Positions 1 to 9,517 of a stretch of 64,000 nt of DNA are shown here, in pieces. A program made the position numbers and the translations under genes. Source of the DNA: Actinopolymorpha rutila (GTDB taxonomy: Bacteria; Actinomycetota; Actinomycetes; Propionibacteriales; Actinopolymorphaceae); the NCBI RefSeq assembly GCF_013407855.1, contig NZ_JACBZH010000001.1:2480001-2544000 (forward strand), in the 5' to 3' direction. The notes beneath the pieces are model-generated. The model was not told the origin of the DNA. It was given only the letters and a program-made list of their open reading frames with translations, and did not search any database. Positions within the stretch are counted from its first letter, which is position 1. The number at the start of each line of letters is the position of its first letter.

Positions 1-1077
<1,077 letters not shown>

Positions 1078-1110
1078 CCAGCAGAGGAACGACAGGACGG
1101 TGCTGACCTG

Positions 1111-1677
1111 ATGCAGGTCGAGGCGTTGTACCAGGACATCATCCTGGACCACTACAAGAACCCGCACGGCAAGGGCCTGCGGGAGCCGTTCGAGGCCGAG
1201 GTCTACCACGTCAATCCCACCTGCGGTGACGAGGTGACACTGCGGGTGCACCTGGAGGGCGAGGGTGCCGACGCGCGGGTCGCGGACGTGTCGTACGACA
1301 GCATGGGATGCTCGATCAGCCAGGCGTCGGCGTCGGTGATGTACGACCTGGTGCACGGCAAGACTGTCAAGGAAGCCTTGCGGCTGCACGACGAGTTCCT
1401 CACGCTGATGCAGTCCAAGGGGCAGCTCGAACCCGACGAGGACGTGCTGGAGGACGGCATCGCGTTCGCCGGCGTGTCCAAGTACCCCGCCCGGATCAAG
1501 TGCGCGTTGCTGTCCTGGATGGCCTGGAAGGACGCGACCGCGAAGGCCCAGGTCGACCAGCCGAACGGTGCGGGCACGCTGGACGTGTCCGGCACCACGA
1601 CGGCGGCCGGCGCCGAAGACCACCCAGGCGACCACACAGGCGACGAGGACAACGACGAGAAGGGAGCTGGCCGATGA
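1111..1677 (+). CDS. sufU: SufU iron-sulfur assembly / sulfur-transfer protein
   Basis: SufU accepts sulfur from SufS and serves cluster assembly. The IscU-like fold residues 1-150 carry the three expected cysteines in NPTCGD, MGCSIS and IKCALLSW, plus the aspartate next to the first. The 188-residue protein is longer than usual because of a C-terminal tail of about 35 residues rich in Thr, Gly, Asp and Glu, probably disordered. The ATG is 33 bp after sufS, and the TGA overlaps the ATG of the next gene (ATGA), so the three genes are probably translated as one unit. Confidence 0.95.
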   Translation: MQVEALYQDIILDHYKNPHGKGLREPFEAEVYHVNPTCGDEVTLRVHLEGEGADARVADVSYDSMGCSISQASASVMYDLVHGKTVKEALRLHDEFLTLMQSKGQLEPDEDVLEDGIAFAGVSKYPARIKCALLSWMAWKDATAKAQVDQPNGAGTLDVSGTTTAAGAEDHPGDHTGDEDNDEKGAGR

Positions 1678-1997
1678 GCGAGGCCGTGAAGACGAGCGAG
1701 GACGACCTGCTCGAGGCGATGAAGGACGTCGTCGACCCGGAACTTGGCATCAATGTCGTCGACCTCGGCCTGGTCTACGGCGTGAGCCTGGACGACGAGG
1801 GCGTGGCGACCATCGACATGACCCTCACCTCGGCCGCGTGCCCGCTGACCGACGTGATCGAGGACCAGACGCAGGTCGCCCTCGACGGGATCGTGCAGGC
1901 GTTCCGGATCAACTGGGTCTGGATGCCGCCGTGGGGCCCGGACAAGATCACCGACGAGGGTCGGGAACAGCTGCGTGCCCTCGGCTTCAACGTCTGA
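1674..1997 (+). CDS. sufT: SufT/MIP18-family metal-sulfur cluster assembly factor
   Basis: A 107-residue protein of the MIP18/DUF59 family (PF01883), thought to help mature Fe-S proteins. The family signature is clear: DPELGINVVDLGLVY near residue 21, and TSAACPLTD with the conserved cysteine at about residue 56. The start was set at the ATG overlapping the sufU stop, with a purine-rich GAGAAGGGAG box upstream; longer in-frame readings only run back through sufU. The genes together form the end of a suf operon. The precise client proteins cannot be read from sequence. Confidence 0.93.
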   Translation: MSEAVKTSEDDLLEAMKDVVDPELGINVVDLGLVYGVSLDDEGVATIDMTLTSAACPLTDVIEDQTQVALDGIVQAFRINWVWMPPWGPDKITDEGREQLRALGFNV

Positions 1998-2739
1998 GCC
2001 GGCCTCCGGGCATGATCCCGGACCTGCTTCCGGCGCAGGGGAAACCACCCGCGAGCTGACGATCGGGCCGGCGCGGCTCGACCGTTGGCTGGCGGGTTTT
2101 CTCACCCGGCACGGCGGCCCGGCCGACAGGTCGGTCGAGGTGCCGGCCGACGGCACTTCGGTGACGGTGTACGCCGCTGACGGCGCTCGGGTGGAGGTCG
2201 CCGTACCCTTCCCGCCGCTCGCTCCACAGGTCGGTTCCCAGCCCCCGCTTCCGTACGCGGGACTGGTCGCGCACGTGACCCGGGACCGAACGGTGGGCGT
2301 GGTGCTGGTGCGGATGGGCGGGTACGCCGCCGGGGTGTTCGACGGCGAGGTGCTGCGTACGTCGAAGGTCGGTTCGCGCCTGGTGCAGGGCCGCACCGCC
2401 GCCGGCGGCTGGTCACAGCAACGCTTCGCCCGGCGCCGGGAGAAGCAGGCCCGGGAGGCGTTCGCCGCGGCGGCGGACGTGGCGGCCCGGGTGGTACTCC
2501 CGCACCTGTCCGACCTCGCCGCCGTGGTCGTCGGCGGTGACCGGCGGGCCGTGGGTCAGGTGCTGCAGGACCACAGACTGGCGCCGCTGCGCGACCTGGT
2601 GACCGGCCCGCACCTGGACGTGCCCGACCCGAAGCTCGCCGTGCTGCGCTCGACGCCGGAGCGGTTCCGTGCCGTACGGCTGCGGCTCTCCGAGCCGGCT
2701 GGTCCGGCTCAGGCAGCTCAGCCGGACCAGCCCGCCTGA
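1975..2739 (+). CDS. acVLRF1-family (Vms1-like) peptidyl-tRNA hydrolase
   Basis: Actinobacterial relative of the eRF1-like release factor Vms1/ANKZF1, which frees nascent chains from tRNA on stalled ribosomes. The catalytic loop is visible at residues 139-155, GRTAAGGWSQQRFARRR, with the GxxQQRFxRRR pattern that holds the functional glutamine. The protein is 254 residues, with a Pro/Ala/Ser-rich start and a disordered Pro/Ala tail. The only reasonable in-frame start is a GTG that lies 23 bp inside sufT, so translation is probably coupled to the suf genes. The function is known for the family; any link to Fe-S assembly is inferred from position. Confidence 0.8.
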   Translation: MPSASTSEPASGHDPGPASGAGETTRELTIGPARLDRWLAGFLTRHGGPADRSVEVPADGTSVTVYAADGARVEVAVPFPPLAPQVGSQPPLPYAGLVAHVTRDRTVGVVLVRMGGYAAGVFDGEVLRTSKVGSRLVQGRTAAGGWSQQRFARRREKQAREAFAAAADVAARVVLPHLSDLAAVVVGGDRRAVGQVLQDHRLAPLRDLVTGPHLDVPDPKLAVLRSTPERFRAVRLRLSEPAGPAQAAQPDQPA

Positions 2740-2754
2740 ACCCGCCGCGCCGGG

Positions 2755-3687
2755 CTACCGCGCCCGCGCGGGAGCGTCGGTCGTACGCCCGGCGTTCTCG
2801 CGATAACGTGCGCAGGCGTCGGCGATCAACGTCACCGAGTCGGCGTCGGCCGGGTCCGGCGAGCAGATCAGCTCCGACACGCCTTCGGCCTCCCAGGCGG
2901 CGAACGCCGCGGCCACATCGTCCACGTCGCCGCGGATCAGCCGCTCCGGCTTCTCCTCGGCGTTGGCGGCCGTCGGCGCGGCCACCTGCACACCTGCGGT
3001 GCGGGCCAGCGTTGCCGGGTCGCGGTCGACGTCGCGGCAGGCCTGGTCGAGCGCGGCGTTGGCCTGGCGGAAGCGGTCGCCGGGCAGCCCGAACCACGCG
3101 AGGTTCCACAGGTCGGCGTACTGCGCGGCCAGGCCGAGCATCCTCGGCCGCACGCCCGCGACCAGCACCGGCGGCACCGGCCGGTCGGGTCGGTCGCGCA
3201 CGGGCGCGTCCTGCACCCGGTGGTACTCACCGCCGAAGGTGGCCCGCCCGGTGCGCAGCATCGTGGTGATGATCTGAAGAGCCTCGTCGAACCGGCCCAC
3301 CCGGTGGTCGAAGGGCAGGTCGAACGCCTGGAACTCCGGCTCGTGCCAGCCCGCACCGAGCCCGAGGACCAGCCGGCCGCCGCTGACCTCCTGCAGGGTG
3401 TCGGCCATCCGGGCCAGTACGCCTGGCGGACGGAACGCCGTGCACAGGACCAGCGCGCCCAGGCGGACGGTCGAGGTGGCCTCGGCCAGCGCGGTGAGCA
3501 TGGTCCAGGCCTCCCACGGAGAACCCGCACCGTCGTCGGTGGAGTCACCGACGAGGTGGTCGTAGACCCAGATCGAGTCCAGGCCCTGCGCCTCGGCCCG
3601 GACGGCGAGGTCGCGGATGCCGGGGTAGCCGCGCGGTACTCCGGGCTCCTGCTCGTCACCGATCGGGAGAATCAGACCTACGTGCAC
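2755..3687 (-). CDS. LLM-class F420-dependent oxidoreductase
   Basis: A 310-residue luciferase-like (TIM-barrel) oxidoreductase, a family that mostly uses reduced F420 or FMN. Typical segments are GLILPIGDEQ at the start, SIWVYDHLVG near residue 45, and GGRLVLGLGAGWHEPEF in the middle. The substrate is unknown. The GTG start at 3687 was chosen because an AGGAG box sits about 8 bases upstream and the protein begins directly with the first beta strand; the open frame runs much further upstream but reads into the divergent regulator. It is transcribed away from the IclR gene, which is the obvious candidate regulator. Confidence 0.88.
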   Translation of the reverse strand: MHVGLILPIGDEQEPGVPRGYPGIRDLAVRAEAQGLDSIWVYDHLVGDSTDDGAGSPWEAWTMLTALAEATSTVRLGALVLCTAFRPPGVLARMADTLQEVSGGRLVLGLGAGWHEPEFQAFDLPFDHRVGRFDEALQIITTMLRTGRATFGGEYHRVQDAPVRDRPDRPVPPVLVAGVRPRMLGLAAQYADLWNLAWFGLPGDRFRQANAALDQACRDVDRDPATLARTAGVQVAAPTAANAEEKPERLIRGDVDDVAAAFAAWEAEGVSELICSPDPADADSVTLIADACARYRENAGRTTDAPARAR

Positions 3688-3837
3688 GCCGGCTCCTCTC
3701 ACCGCCCGCGGGGCTTCGCGGAGTACGCGCTCGCAGGTTATCCGCTGCCGGGGTCGCGAGCGAGACACGCGACCCGGCCGGTTCGAGCGAGCCGCCGCGT
3801 ACGGCCCGGCAGGAGGCGGTCGCCGCAGGTGATGTTC

Positions 3838-3879
3838 ATCGCTGGAAACGATGGCGGTAATGCCGCCAAGTGGGATAAT
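3838..3879. promoter_or_regulatory. Divergent promoter region between oxidoreductase and IclR gene
   Basis: The 300 bp between the two divergent genes holds short dyads: CATCG with CGATG around CTGGAAA (about 3838-3854), and GGCGG with CCGCC around TAATG. A good -10 hexamer, GATAAT, lies at 3874-3879 on the plus strand. IclR regulators usually bind their own divergent promoter, so this is the place to look for the operator. I see no convincing -35 box. Confidence 0.4.
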
Positions 3880-3991
3880 CGCTCGCAATTCAGGACCACG
3901 CGACCTACGCACCGCCGGAAGGGTGAGGTCAACGAATCGCGACGAGTCGCCGAACGAGCCGGTCGGGACGTCCGTGACCCCCGAGACGTCC

Positions 3992-4858
3992 ATGCCATCC
4001 GGGCGACGCCGCGGTGTACAGTCCATCGACCGCGCCGTCACGATCCTGCGGTGCTTCGACACCGCGCATCCCGAGCTCGGCATCAGCGACCTGGCACGCC
4101 GAACCGGCCTGTCGACGAGCACCACTCACCGGCTGCTCAGCGCGCTGCAGGACAACGGTCTCGTACGCCAGTCCCGCGACCGCCGCTACGCACTCGGCCC
4201 GCTGCTGCTGCGGCTGGCCAGGGTCGGCGCCGCGCCGGCCAGTGTGCTCGACGCCGCTCGCCCGGTGATGACCCGGCTGCGCGACGAGGTGGACGAGACG
4301 GTCGGCCTGCATGTGCTCCTGCCCACCCGCGAACGCGCGGTCATCGACCAGGTGGAGAGCCGCCAGCCGCTGCGGCGCACCTACACCGAGTTCGGCGCAC
4401 CGATCCCGTTGCCGCTCGGTGCGCCCGGCAAGGTGCTGCTCGCCGCCCTGCCGTACGACGTGCAGGAGGCGGTGCTCGCCCGGCCGGTCACGGCACCGGC
4501 AGCCGGCACCTCACCGGACGGCCTGGCCACCCCCGCCAACTCCTCCAACTCCTCCAACTCTGCCGAGCCGGACGTGCTGCGCAAGCAACTGGTCGGCATC
4601 CGCCGGCGCAACGTCGCGTTCTCCCGGGCCGAGCGCACGTCCGGCATCCGCACGGTCGCCGCGGCCGTCTTCGACGGTGCCGACCTGCCGGTCGCCTCGC
4701 TCAGCGTGTCCGCGCCGGCCGGGCGGATGCCGGAGGAACGGATGGAGGAGTACGCCCCGCTGGTCGTCGCCGCCGCGTGGTCGATCTCCGAACAACTCGG
4801 CGCCACCCGGGAGGGCGTCGCGGCCTACCTCACCAGGGCGGAGCCGCCACCCACCTGA
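3992..4858 (+). CDS. IclR-family transcriptional regulator
   Basis: The N-terminal winged helix (GVQSIDRAVTILRCF then LARRTGLSTSTTHRLLSAL) is followed by the IclR effector domain (GLHVLLPTRERAVIDQV). From the chosen ATG the protein has 288 residues, a little above the family norm because of an insert rich in Ser/Asn (NSSNSSNSAEP, about residue 180) in the effector domain. In-frame GTG codons at 3923 and 3974 are alternative starts; none has a strong ribosome site. It faces away from the LLM oxidoreductase and is likely to control it. The effector is unknown, though many IclR proteins sense aromatic or carboxylic acids. Confidence 0.9.
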   Translation: MPSGRRRGVQSIDRAVTILRCFDTAHPELGISDLARRTGLSTSTTHRLLSALQDNGLVRQSRDRRYALGPLLLRLARVGAAPASVLDAARPVMTRLRDEVDETVGLHVLLPTRERAVIDQVESRQPLRRTYTEFGAPIPLPLGAPGKVLLAALPYDVQEAVLARPVTAPAAGTSPDGLATPANSSNSSNSAEPDVLRKQLVGIRRRNVAFSRAERTSGIRTVAAAVFDGADLPVASLSVSAPAGRMPEERMEEYAPLVVAAAWSISEQLGATREGVAAYLTRAEPPPT

Positions 4859-4889
4859 GCCTGCCTGCCCTGCTGACAACGGGAGGGCG

Positions 4890-5573
4890 TCATCGGCGCG
4901 GCCGGTCGGCTGTGTCGTCGGGGTCGTCGGGGTGGTCGGGGTCGTCGTCGACACCGCGGGCGGCCAGTGCCTCACCGATCGCGTCGGCCCGCTTGAGCAA
5001 CCGGATGACCAGCGGGACGACCAGCGCCGCCGGGTTGCGTTCCAGGCCGCGCGCCCGCTGCGCCTCCCGGGTCTCGGCGAAGGTCTGGGCGACCAGGGGT
5101 ACGCAACGCACCGTCAGCGCGAGCACCAGCGCCACCCGGGCCGGGCTCACTCCCACCCGCCGCAGCGGCCGCAGGCACGCCTCGAACGCGTCCAGCATCG
5201 CCGACACCCGGGTGGTCAGGGTGACCAGCGCGGCCAGCGTGACCATCAGCAGCAGCTGCCCGACGACCAGCACCGCCCGATGCGGCCCGGCGGTCACCCA
5301 CTGGAACGCCAGCAGCGGCAGCGCGAACCACAGCACCGGCCGCAGCTGGGCGAGGCCGACCCGCCAGGGGATTCGGGCGAGCCCGGCGGCCAGCAACGTC
5401 ACCGCGAACGCCAGCGCGAGGTTGGGCACGGTGGTGATCCGGAGTACGCCTACCGCGGCCACCGCCAGGCCGGCGAGTTTCGCGCCGGCGGGCGCGCGGT
5501 GCAGCAGCGAGCCGCCCGGCTGGTACAGCCCGAGCCCGGACGCCGAGGCGCCCGCGGCCGAGGACGCGCTCAC
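4890..5573 (-). CDS. bioN: BioN, ECF transporter T component (biotin)
   Basis: Transmembrane coupling protein of an energy-coupling factor importer, 227 residues, with four to six hydrophobic segments. The CbiQ/BioN coupling region is visible as AQRARGLERNP near residue 180 (the family's Ala-Arg-Gly motif). The GTG start overlaps the bioM stop (GTGA). The C-terminus is an Asp-rich tail, DDDPDHPDDPDDTAD. It is the last gene of a five-gene minus-strand operon and meets the IclR gene tail to tail with about 30 bp between them. Assignment to biotin rests on bioM and bioY in the same operon. Confidence 0.88.
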   Translation of the reverse strand: MSASSAAGASASGLGLYQPGGSLLHRAPAGAKLAGLAVAAVGVLRITTVPNLALAFAVTLLAAGLARIPWRVGLAQLRPVLWFALPLLAFQWVTAGPHRAVLVVGQLLLMVTLAALVTLTTRVSAMLDAFEACLRPLRRVGVSPARVALVLALTVRCVPLVAQTFAETREAQRARGLERNPAALVVPLVIRLLKRADAIGEALAARGVDDDPDHPDDPDDTADRPRR

Positions 5574-6244
5574 GCCAGCAGCTCCTCGTACGCCGCGACC
5601 GCGGTGTCCGGGTCGGTGTCGGCGGCCACCCGGCCCTCGTGCAGCACCAGCACCCGGTCGAACCCGGCCAGCAGCTGCAGGTGGTGGGTGACCAGGACGA
5701 CCCGCTGGGGGAGCGAGGCCAGCAACTCGGTGACCATCCGCGCGTTGCGCAGGTCGAGCAGCGTGGTCGGCTCGTCGCAGACCAGCGTGCCGGGCTCGGT
5801 GACCAGGACGCCGGCCAGCGCAAGCAGCTGGGTCTGCCCGCCGGAGAGCAGGTGGGCCGGGTGGTCGGCGTACTCCGTGAGTCCGTACGCCGAAAGCGCC
5901 GCCTCCACCCGCTCGGCGATCTGCGCCCGGGACAACCCCGACCGGCGCAGCCCGAACGCGACGTCCTCGGCCACCGTGGGCATCACCACCTGGGCGTCCG
6001 GGTCGGTGAACACGAACCCGACCCGGCGGCGGACCTCGCGGCCTGCCGTCCGCGTGTCGTAGCCGTCCACCAGCACCTGCCCGCGGCTCGGCAGCACCAG
6101 GCCGTTGAGCAGCCGCGCGAACGTCGACTTGCCCGAGCCGTTGGCGCCGACCACGCCGATGCGCCGCTCGGACAGTTCGAGGTCGAGCCCGGACAGCACG
6201 GTCCGCGAGCCGTACCGGTGGGAGACGCCGCGAAGCTCGATCAC
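5570..6244 (-). CDS. bioM: BioM, ECF transporter ATPase
   Basis: ABC ATPase of 224 residues that powers the biotin ECF importer. It shows Walker A GANGSGKST, a Q loop in FVFTDPDAQVV (typical of ECF A components), the signature LLSGGQTQLLALA, Walker B LVCDEPTTLLDL and the switch histidine in VLVTHHLQLL. The start GTG at 6244 overlaps the stop of the thiolase-like gene, and its own stop overlaps bioN. It is a single short ATPase domain with no extra part. The family and operon partners are clear. Confidence 0.92.
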   Translation of the reverse strand: MIELRGVSHRYGSRTVLSGLDLELSERRIGVVGANGSGKSTFARLLNGLVLPSRGQVLVDGYDTRTAGREVRRRVGFVFTDPDAQVVMPTVAEDVAFGLRRSGLSRAQIAERVEAALSAYGLTEYADHPAHLLSGGQTQLLALAGVLVTEPGTLVCDEPTTLLDLRNARMVTELLASLPQRVVLVTHHLQLLAGFDRVLVLHEGRVAADTDPDTAVAAYEELLA

Positions 6245-7488
6245 GGCCGGCCCCCGGTGGGCGTGCCGGCGGGCACCTTGGCCACCAGCGCCGCGAGGCC
6301 CATCCCGCCGCCGACGGCGACCGCGGCCAGCCCGAGGTCGGGACCGTCGGCCCGCACCATCCGCGAGAACAACCGCACCAGGACCACCGCGCCGCTCGCA
6401 CCCCACGGATGGCCGAGCGCCAGCGCGCCGCCGTCGGGGCAGATCCGCTCCGGGTCCAGGTCGAGGGCGTCGGCGCAGGCGAGCACCTGCCCGGCGAACG
6501 CCTCCACGAACTCGATCGCGCCGATGTCGCCGAGCTTGAGCCCCTGCCGGTCCAGCAGCGCGCGTACGGCGGACACCGGTCCCAGACCGGGCCGGCCGGG
6601 ATCGGTGCCGGTGCACACCCAGTCGACCAGCCGCAGTCCGGGCCAACCGTGGGCAGCGCGCACGCGTTCGGAGACGACCGCCACCGCGGCCGCCCCGTCG
6701 TTGACGCCGCAGGAGTTGCCGGCCGTGACGGTCCCGCCCTCGCCGATCGGAACGAACGCCGGCCGCAGCCGGGCCAGCCGGGTCACGTCCAGCCCGGCCC
6801 GGGGACGGTCGTCGCGGTCGCACCCGGCCAGCGGGACAATCTCGGCGGCGAACCGCCCGGCCGCCGCGGCCGCGACCGCCCGGGCGTGGCTGCGCGCGGC
6901 GTAGGCGTCCTGGCGTTCCCGCCCCACCCCGGCTTCGCGGGCCACCAGGTCGGCGGCCGCGCCCATGTCCGGGTCGGCGTACGGCGGGGGAGCGAACGGT
7001 GCTCGGTCGTACGGGCGTGGTGCTTTGCCCGGGGTGTCCGGCCGCCACGCCCGCACCGGCGCCGTGGACGCGCTCTCCACCCCGCCTGCGAGGTACAGGT
7101 CGCCCAGGCCCGCACGCACCTGACCGGCCGCCAGCGTCACCGCCTCCAGGCCGCTGCCGCACTGGCGGTCGACCGTCAGGCCGGGCACGCCCGGGCCGAG
7201 CCCGGCACGCAGCGCTGCCACCCGGGCGACGTTGCCGCCGGGGCCCATCGTGTTGCCGAGGATCACGTCGGCGACCCGGCTGCTCTGCTCGGTGCTCTGC
7301 TCGGCGCTCGGCTCGGCGTCCCGCGCAGGGTCCGGCTCGGCGCGGATCCCGAGGTCGGCCAGCAGCGCCCGCAGCACCGGTGCGGCGAGTTCGTCGGCGG
7401 ACAACTGGGCGAGCCCGCGGCCGGCGGTGGCCAGCGGCGTGCGCCGGGCGGCCACCAGGACCGGGGCGCAGCCGGCGAGCGGGTTCAC
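6241..7488 (-). CDS. Thiolase-family protein missing two catalytic residues
   Basis: Thiolase fold, 415 residues. The nucleophile is present: Cys110 in DRQCGSG, as is His360 in LGHPWGASG. However, the NEAF box reads VEAFAGQ (Val328 instead of Asn), and the C-terminal CxGGGxG box reads AVGGGMG (Ala391 instead of the acid/base Cys). A normal acetyl-CoA acetyltransferase needs both. An insert rich in Glu/Ser/Gln (residues 52-71) precedes the first half. It lies between an acyl-CoA ligase and bioM with stop-start overlaps on both sides. The annotation thiolase is therefore structural; the reaction is unknown and may be an acyl transfer linked to biotin or pimelate. Confidence 0.85.
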   Translation of the reverse strand: MNPLAGCAPVLVAARRTPLATAGRGLAQLSADELAAPVLRALLADLGIRAEPDPARDAEPSAEQSTEQSSRVADVILGNTMGPGGNVARVAALRAGLGPGVPGLTVDRQCGSGLEAVTLAAGQVRAGLGDLYLAGGVESASTAPVRAWRPDTPGKAPRPYDRAPFAPPPYADPDMGAAADLVAREAGVGRERQDAYAARSHARAVAAAAAGRFAAEIVPLAGCDRDDRPRAGLDVTRLARLRPAFVPIGEGGTVTAGNSCGVNDGAAAVAVVSERVRAAHGWPGLRLVDWVCTGTDPGRPGLGPVSAVRALLDRQGLKLGDIGAIEFVEAFAGQVLACADALDLDPERICPDGGALALGHPWGASGAVVLVRLFSRMVRADGPDLGLAAVAVGGGMGLAALVAKVPAGTPTGGRP

Positions 7489-8777
7489 GACAGCACCCGG
7501 GCGCCGAGCGTTCCGTCGCGCAGGCTGGCGCCGACCTCGGCCCGCGCCACCTTGCCGCCGGGGGTACGGGGGAGCCGGTCCACGGCGTACCAGAGCCGTG
7601 GCCGGTCCGTGGCCGGCAGGCCTGCCGCCGCGGCCGCTCGTAGCTCGGCGAGCGTGGCCGCGTGGTCCGGCCGGGGCTCGACGACGGCGGCGACGACCTG
7701 GCCCAGCCGATCGTGCGGCGTGCCGACGCAGGCCACCTCGGCCACGCCGGGCACCTGCCGCAGCACGTGCTCGACCGCCTCGGCCACGACGGTCGCACCA
7801 CCGGTGGTGATCGCCGCGTCGCCGCGGCCGTGCACCGACAGTGTTCCGTCGTCGTGGCGTACGCCGTGGTCGCCGACCGTGGCGAACCCGTCGGAGTCGC
7901 GGTCCAGCCCGAGCGCGAGGTAGGGGCCGCGGGCCCAGATCACGCCGTCGCGGACGTCGACCTCCACCTCGGGGAATGGCCGCAACCTGTCCGGTGGCAG
8001 GCCCGGCCTGCGGATGGCGACGAAGGAGAGCTCGGCCGCGCCGTAGTAGTCGACGACCTCCACTTCCGCAGCCGCGGCCGCCGCGCGTACGCCGGGGTCG
8101 AGGTGGGCGCCCCCGCACACGACGGTGCGCAACCGGCCGGCCGGGTCGAGCCGGTCCAGGAGTTCGGTGAGCATGCTCGGCACCAGGTGCACGGCGGTGC
8201 AGGCTTCGCAGGCCCGGGCCGCGTCGGCGGGCGACCACGACGGCAGGGCGTGCACTGCGGCGCCCATGGTCAGCGCGTGCAGGGCGCCGTACAGGAACAG
8301 GCTTCCGGACAGCCGGCCGGGCACCAGTACCGTGTCGTGCGCACCGACGCCGGTGAGCGCGGAGAACGTCGGGAAGCTGAAGGTCCACGACCGGCGGGTA
8401 CGCGCCACCGGCCGGGGAGTGCCGGTGCTGCCGGAGGTGAACACCACCAGGCTCACGGCACTGCCGTGCCGGTCCACCAGCGCGCGGGCGGCGTCCGTGG
8501 CCGGCTTGCGTACGGCGTCCGGCCAGTCCGCGTCGGCGACCACGGCGGCCGCCTCCAGGAGGTCGGCCGCGAGTACGCCGGCCAGCAGGTCGGCCGGGTC
8601 CGGCTCGGCGCAGAGGACCGCGTGCCCGGCGGCGACCCCGGCGGCGGCCAGCGCCTCCGCCCGGCGTTCGGCGCGAGCCGCCAGTTCGCCGTAGCTGACC
8701 GTCCCGGACGCACCGACCAGCGCCGACCGGTCCGGCTCGGCGGCCGCCCGGCGGCGTACGTCGCGGGAGATGGGCAT
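7485..8777 (-). CDS. AMP-binding acyl-CoA ligase-like protein in the bioY operon
   Basis: ANL-superfamily enzyme of 430 residues, shorter than typical acyl-CoA ligases (500-550) and close in size to MenE-type ligases. Visible motifs: A3 VFTSGSTGTPRPVA, A5 YYGAAELSF, A7 GDHGVRH, A8 GRGDAAITTGGATV and the C-terminal catalytic lysine in RTPGGKVAR. The substrate is not predictable from sequence. It starts 12 bp after bioY and overlaps the thiolase-like gene. Bacillus subtilis has the same trio (yhfU bioY, yhfT ligase, yhfS thiolase), which supports a role with an acyl precursor or product of biotin metabolism rather than fatty acid breakdown. Confidence 0.85.
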   Translation of the reverse strand: MPISRDVRRRAAAEPDRSALVGASGTVSYGELAARAERRAEALAAAGVAAGHAVLCAEPDPADLLAGVLAADLLEAAAVVADADWPDAVRKPATDAARALVDRHGSAVSLVVFTSGSTGTPRPVARTRRSWTFSFPTFSALTGVGAHDTVLVPGRLSGSLFLYGALHALTMGAAVHALPSWSPADAARACEACTAVHLVPSMLTELLDRLDPAGRLRTVVCGGAHLDPGVRAAAAAAEVEVVDYYGAAELSFVAIRRPGLPPDRLRPFPEVEVDVRDGVIWARGPYLALGLDRDSDGFATVGDHGVRHDDGTLSVHGRGDAAITTGGATVVAEAVEHVLRQVPGVAEVACVGTPHDRLGQVVAAVVEPRPDHAATLAELRAAAAAGLPATDRPRLWYAVDRLPRTPGGKVARAEVGASLRDGTLGARVLS

Positions 8778-8788
8778 CGAGGCGAACG

Positions 8789-9481
8789 TTATCGCCGGGC
8801 TCGGCGCCCGGACCCGGTCGGCTTCTCGCCCGCGGGATCGGCGGTCTCGTCCGCGGGGTCGTCCGTGCCGTCCATGCCGTCCATGCCGCGCTCCGCCTCT
8901 GCCGTACCGAGCGTCGGGTAGCCCGCGTGGACACCGCGGGCGACCAGCGTCGCGAGCACCGCCTTGATCAGGTCGCCGGGCAGGAACACCGCCGCCGCGA
9001 CCAGCGTGGCGACCAGCCCGGTCGTGCCCGACCGCCACGCCTGCACCGGGATGCCGACGGCGTACACCACCACGATCCCGCCGACGACGTTGGCGACCAG
9101 CCCGGCAGGCAGGTTGTACGCCCGGTAGCGGGGGAGCAGGTGCTCGGTCAGCCATCCGGTCACCCAGGCGCCCAGCGGGAAACCGACGAAGTAGCCCGCC
9201 GACGCGCCGGCCAGCACGCCGAGACCGCCCCGGCCGCCGGCCAGCAGCGGCAGCCCGGCGAGGACGAGCGCGCAGAACGTCAGCGTGGCCAGCAGACCGC
9301 GGCGCGCACCGAGGATCGACCCGGCCAGCATCGGCCCGAGCGACTGCGCGGTGATCGGTACGGCGCTGCCGAACAGCGTGATCGACCCCGGCAGCCCGAG
9401 CGCCGCGATCATGGCCGCGAACAGCGCGATCAGCGCCAGGTCACGGGTCGGTAGCCGGCGGACGGGTGCCGGTGCTGCCAT
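8789..9481 (-). CDS. bioY: BioY biotin-binding S component
   Basis: Membrane biotin-capture protein, 230 residues, with about six transmembrane helices. Family hallmarks are ALGLPGSITLFGSAVPITAQSL near the start, LLAGGRGGLGVLAGASAGYFVGFPLGAW in the middle and FLPGDLIKA near residue 185. ATG at 9481 was chosen because a GAGGAG ribosome site lies 8-10 bases upstream; a longer frame exists but encodes no extra domain. The C-terminal 40 residues are a polar Asp/Gly/Met tail (MDGMDGTDD). It is the first gene of bioY-ligase-thiolase-bioM-bioN. A short dyad near its start may be the operator. Confidence 0.92.
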   Translation of the reverse strand: MAAPAPVRRLPTRDLALIALFAAMIAALGLPGSITLFGSAVPITAQSLGPMLAGSILGARRGLLATLTFCALVLAGLPLLAGGRGGLGVLAGASAGYFVGFPLGAWVTGWLTEHLLPRYRAYNLPAGLVANVVGGIVVVYAVGIPVQAWRSGTTGLVATLVAAAVFLPGDLIKAVLATLVARGVHAGYPTLGTAEAERGMDGMDGTDDPADETADPAGEKPTGSGRRARR

Positions 9482-9517
9482 GGTGAAACTCCTCGTGGTT
9501 CGGTCGGGCCCGGCTCG

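Noticed and set aside
3220..5691. Very long plus-strand frame crossing the IclR gene
   Set aside because: It spans three real genes on both strands and has no domain; a GC-driven shadow.
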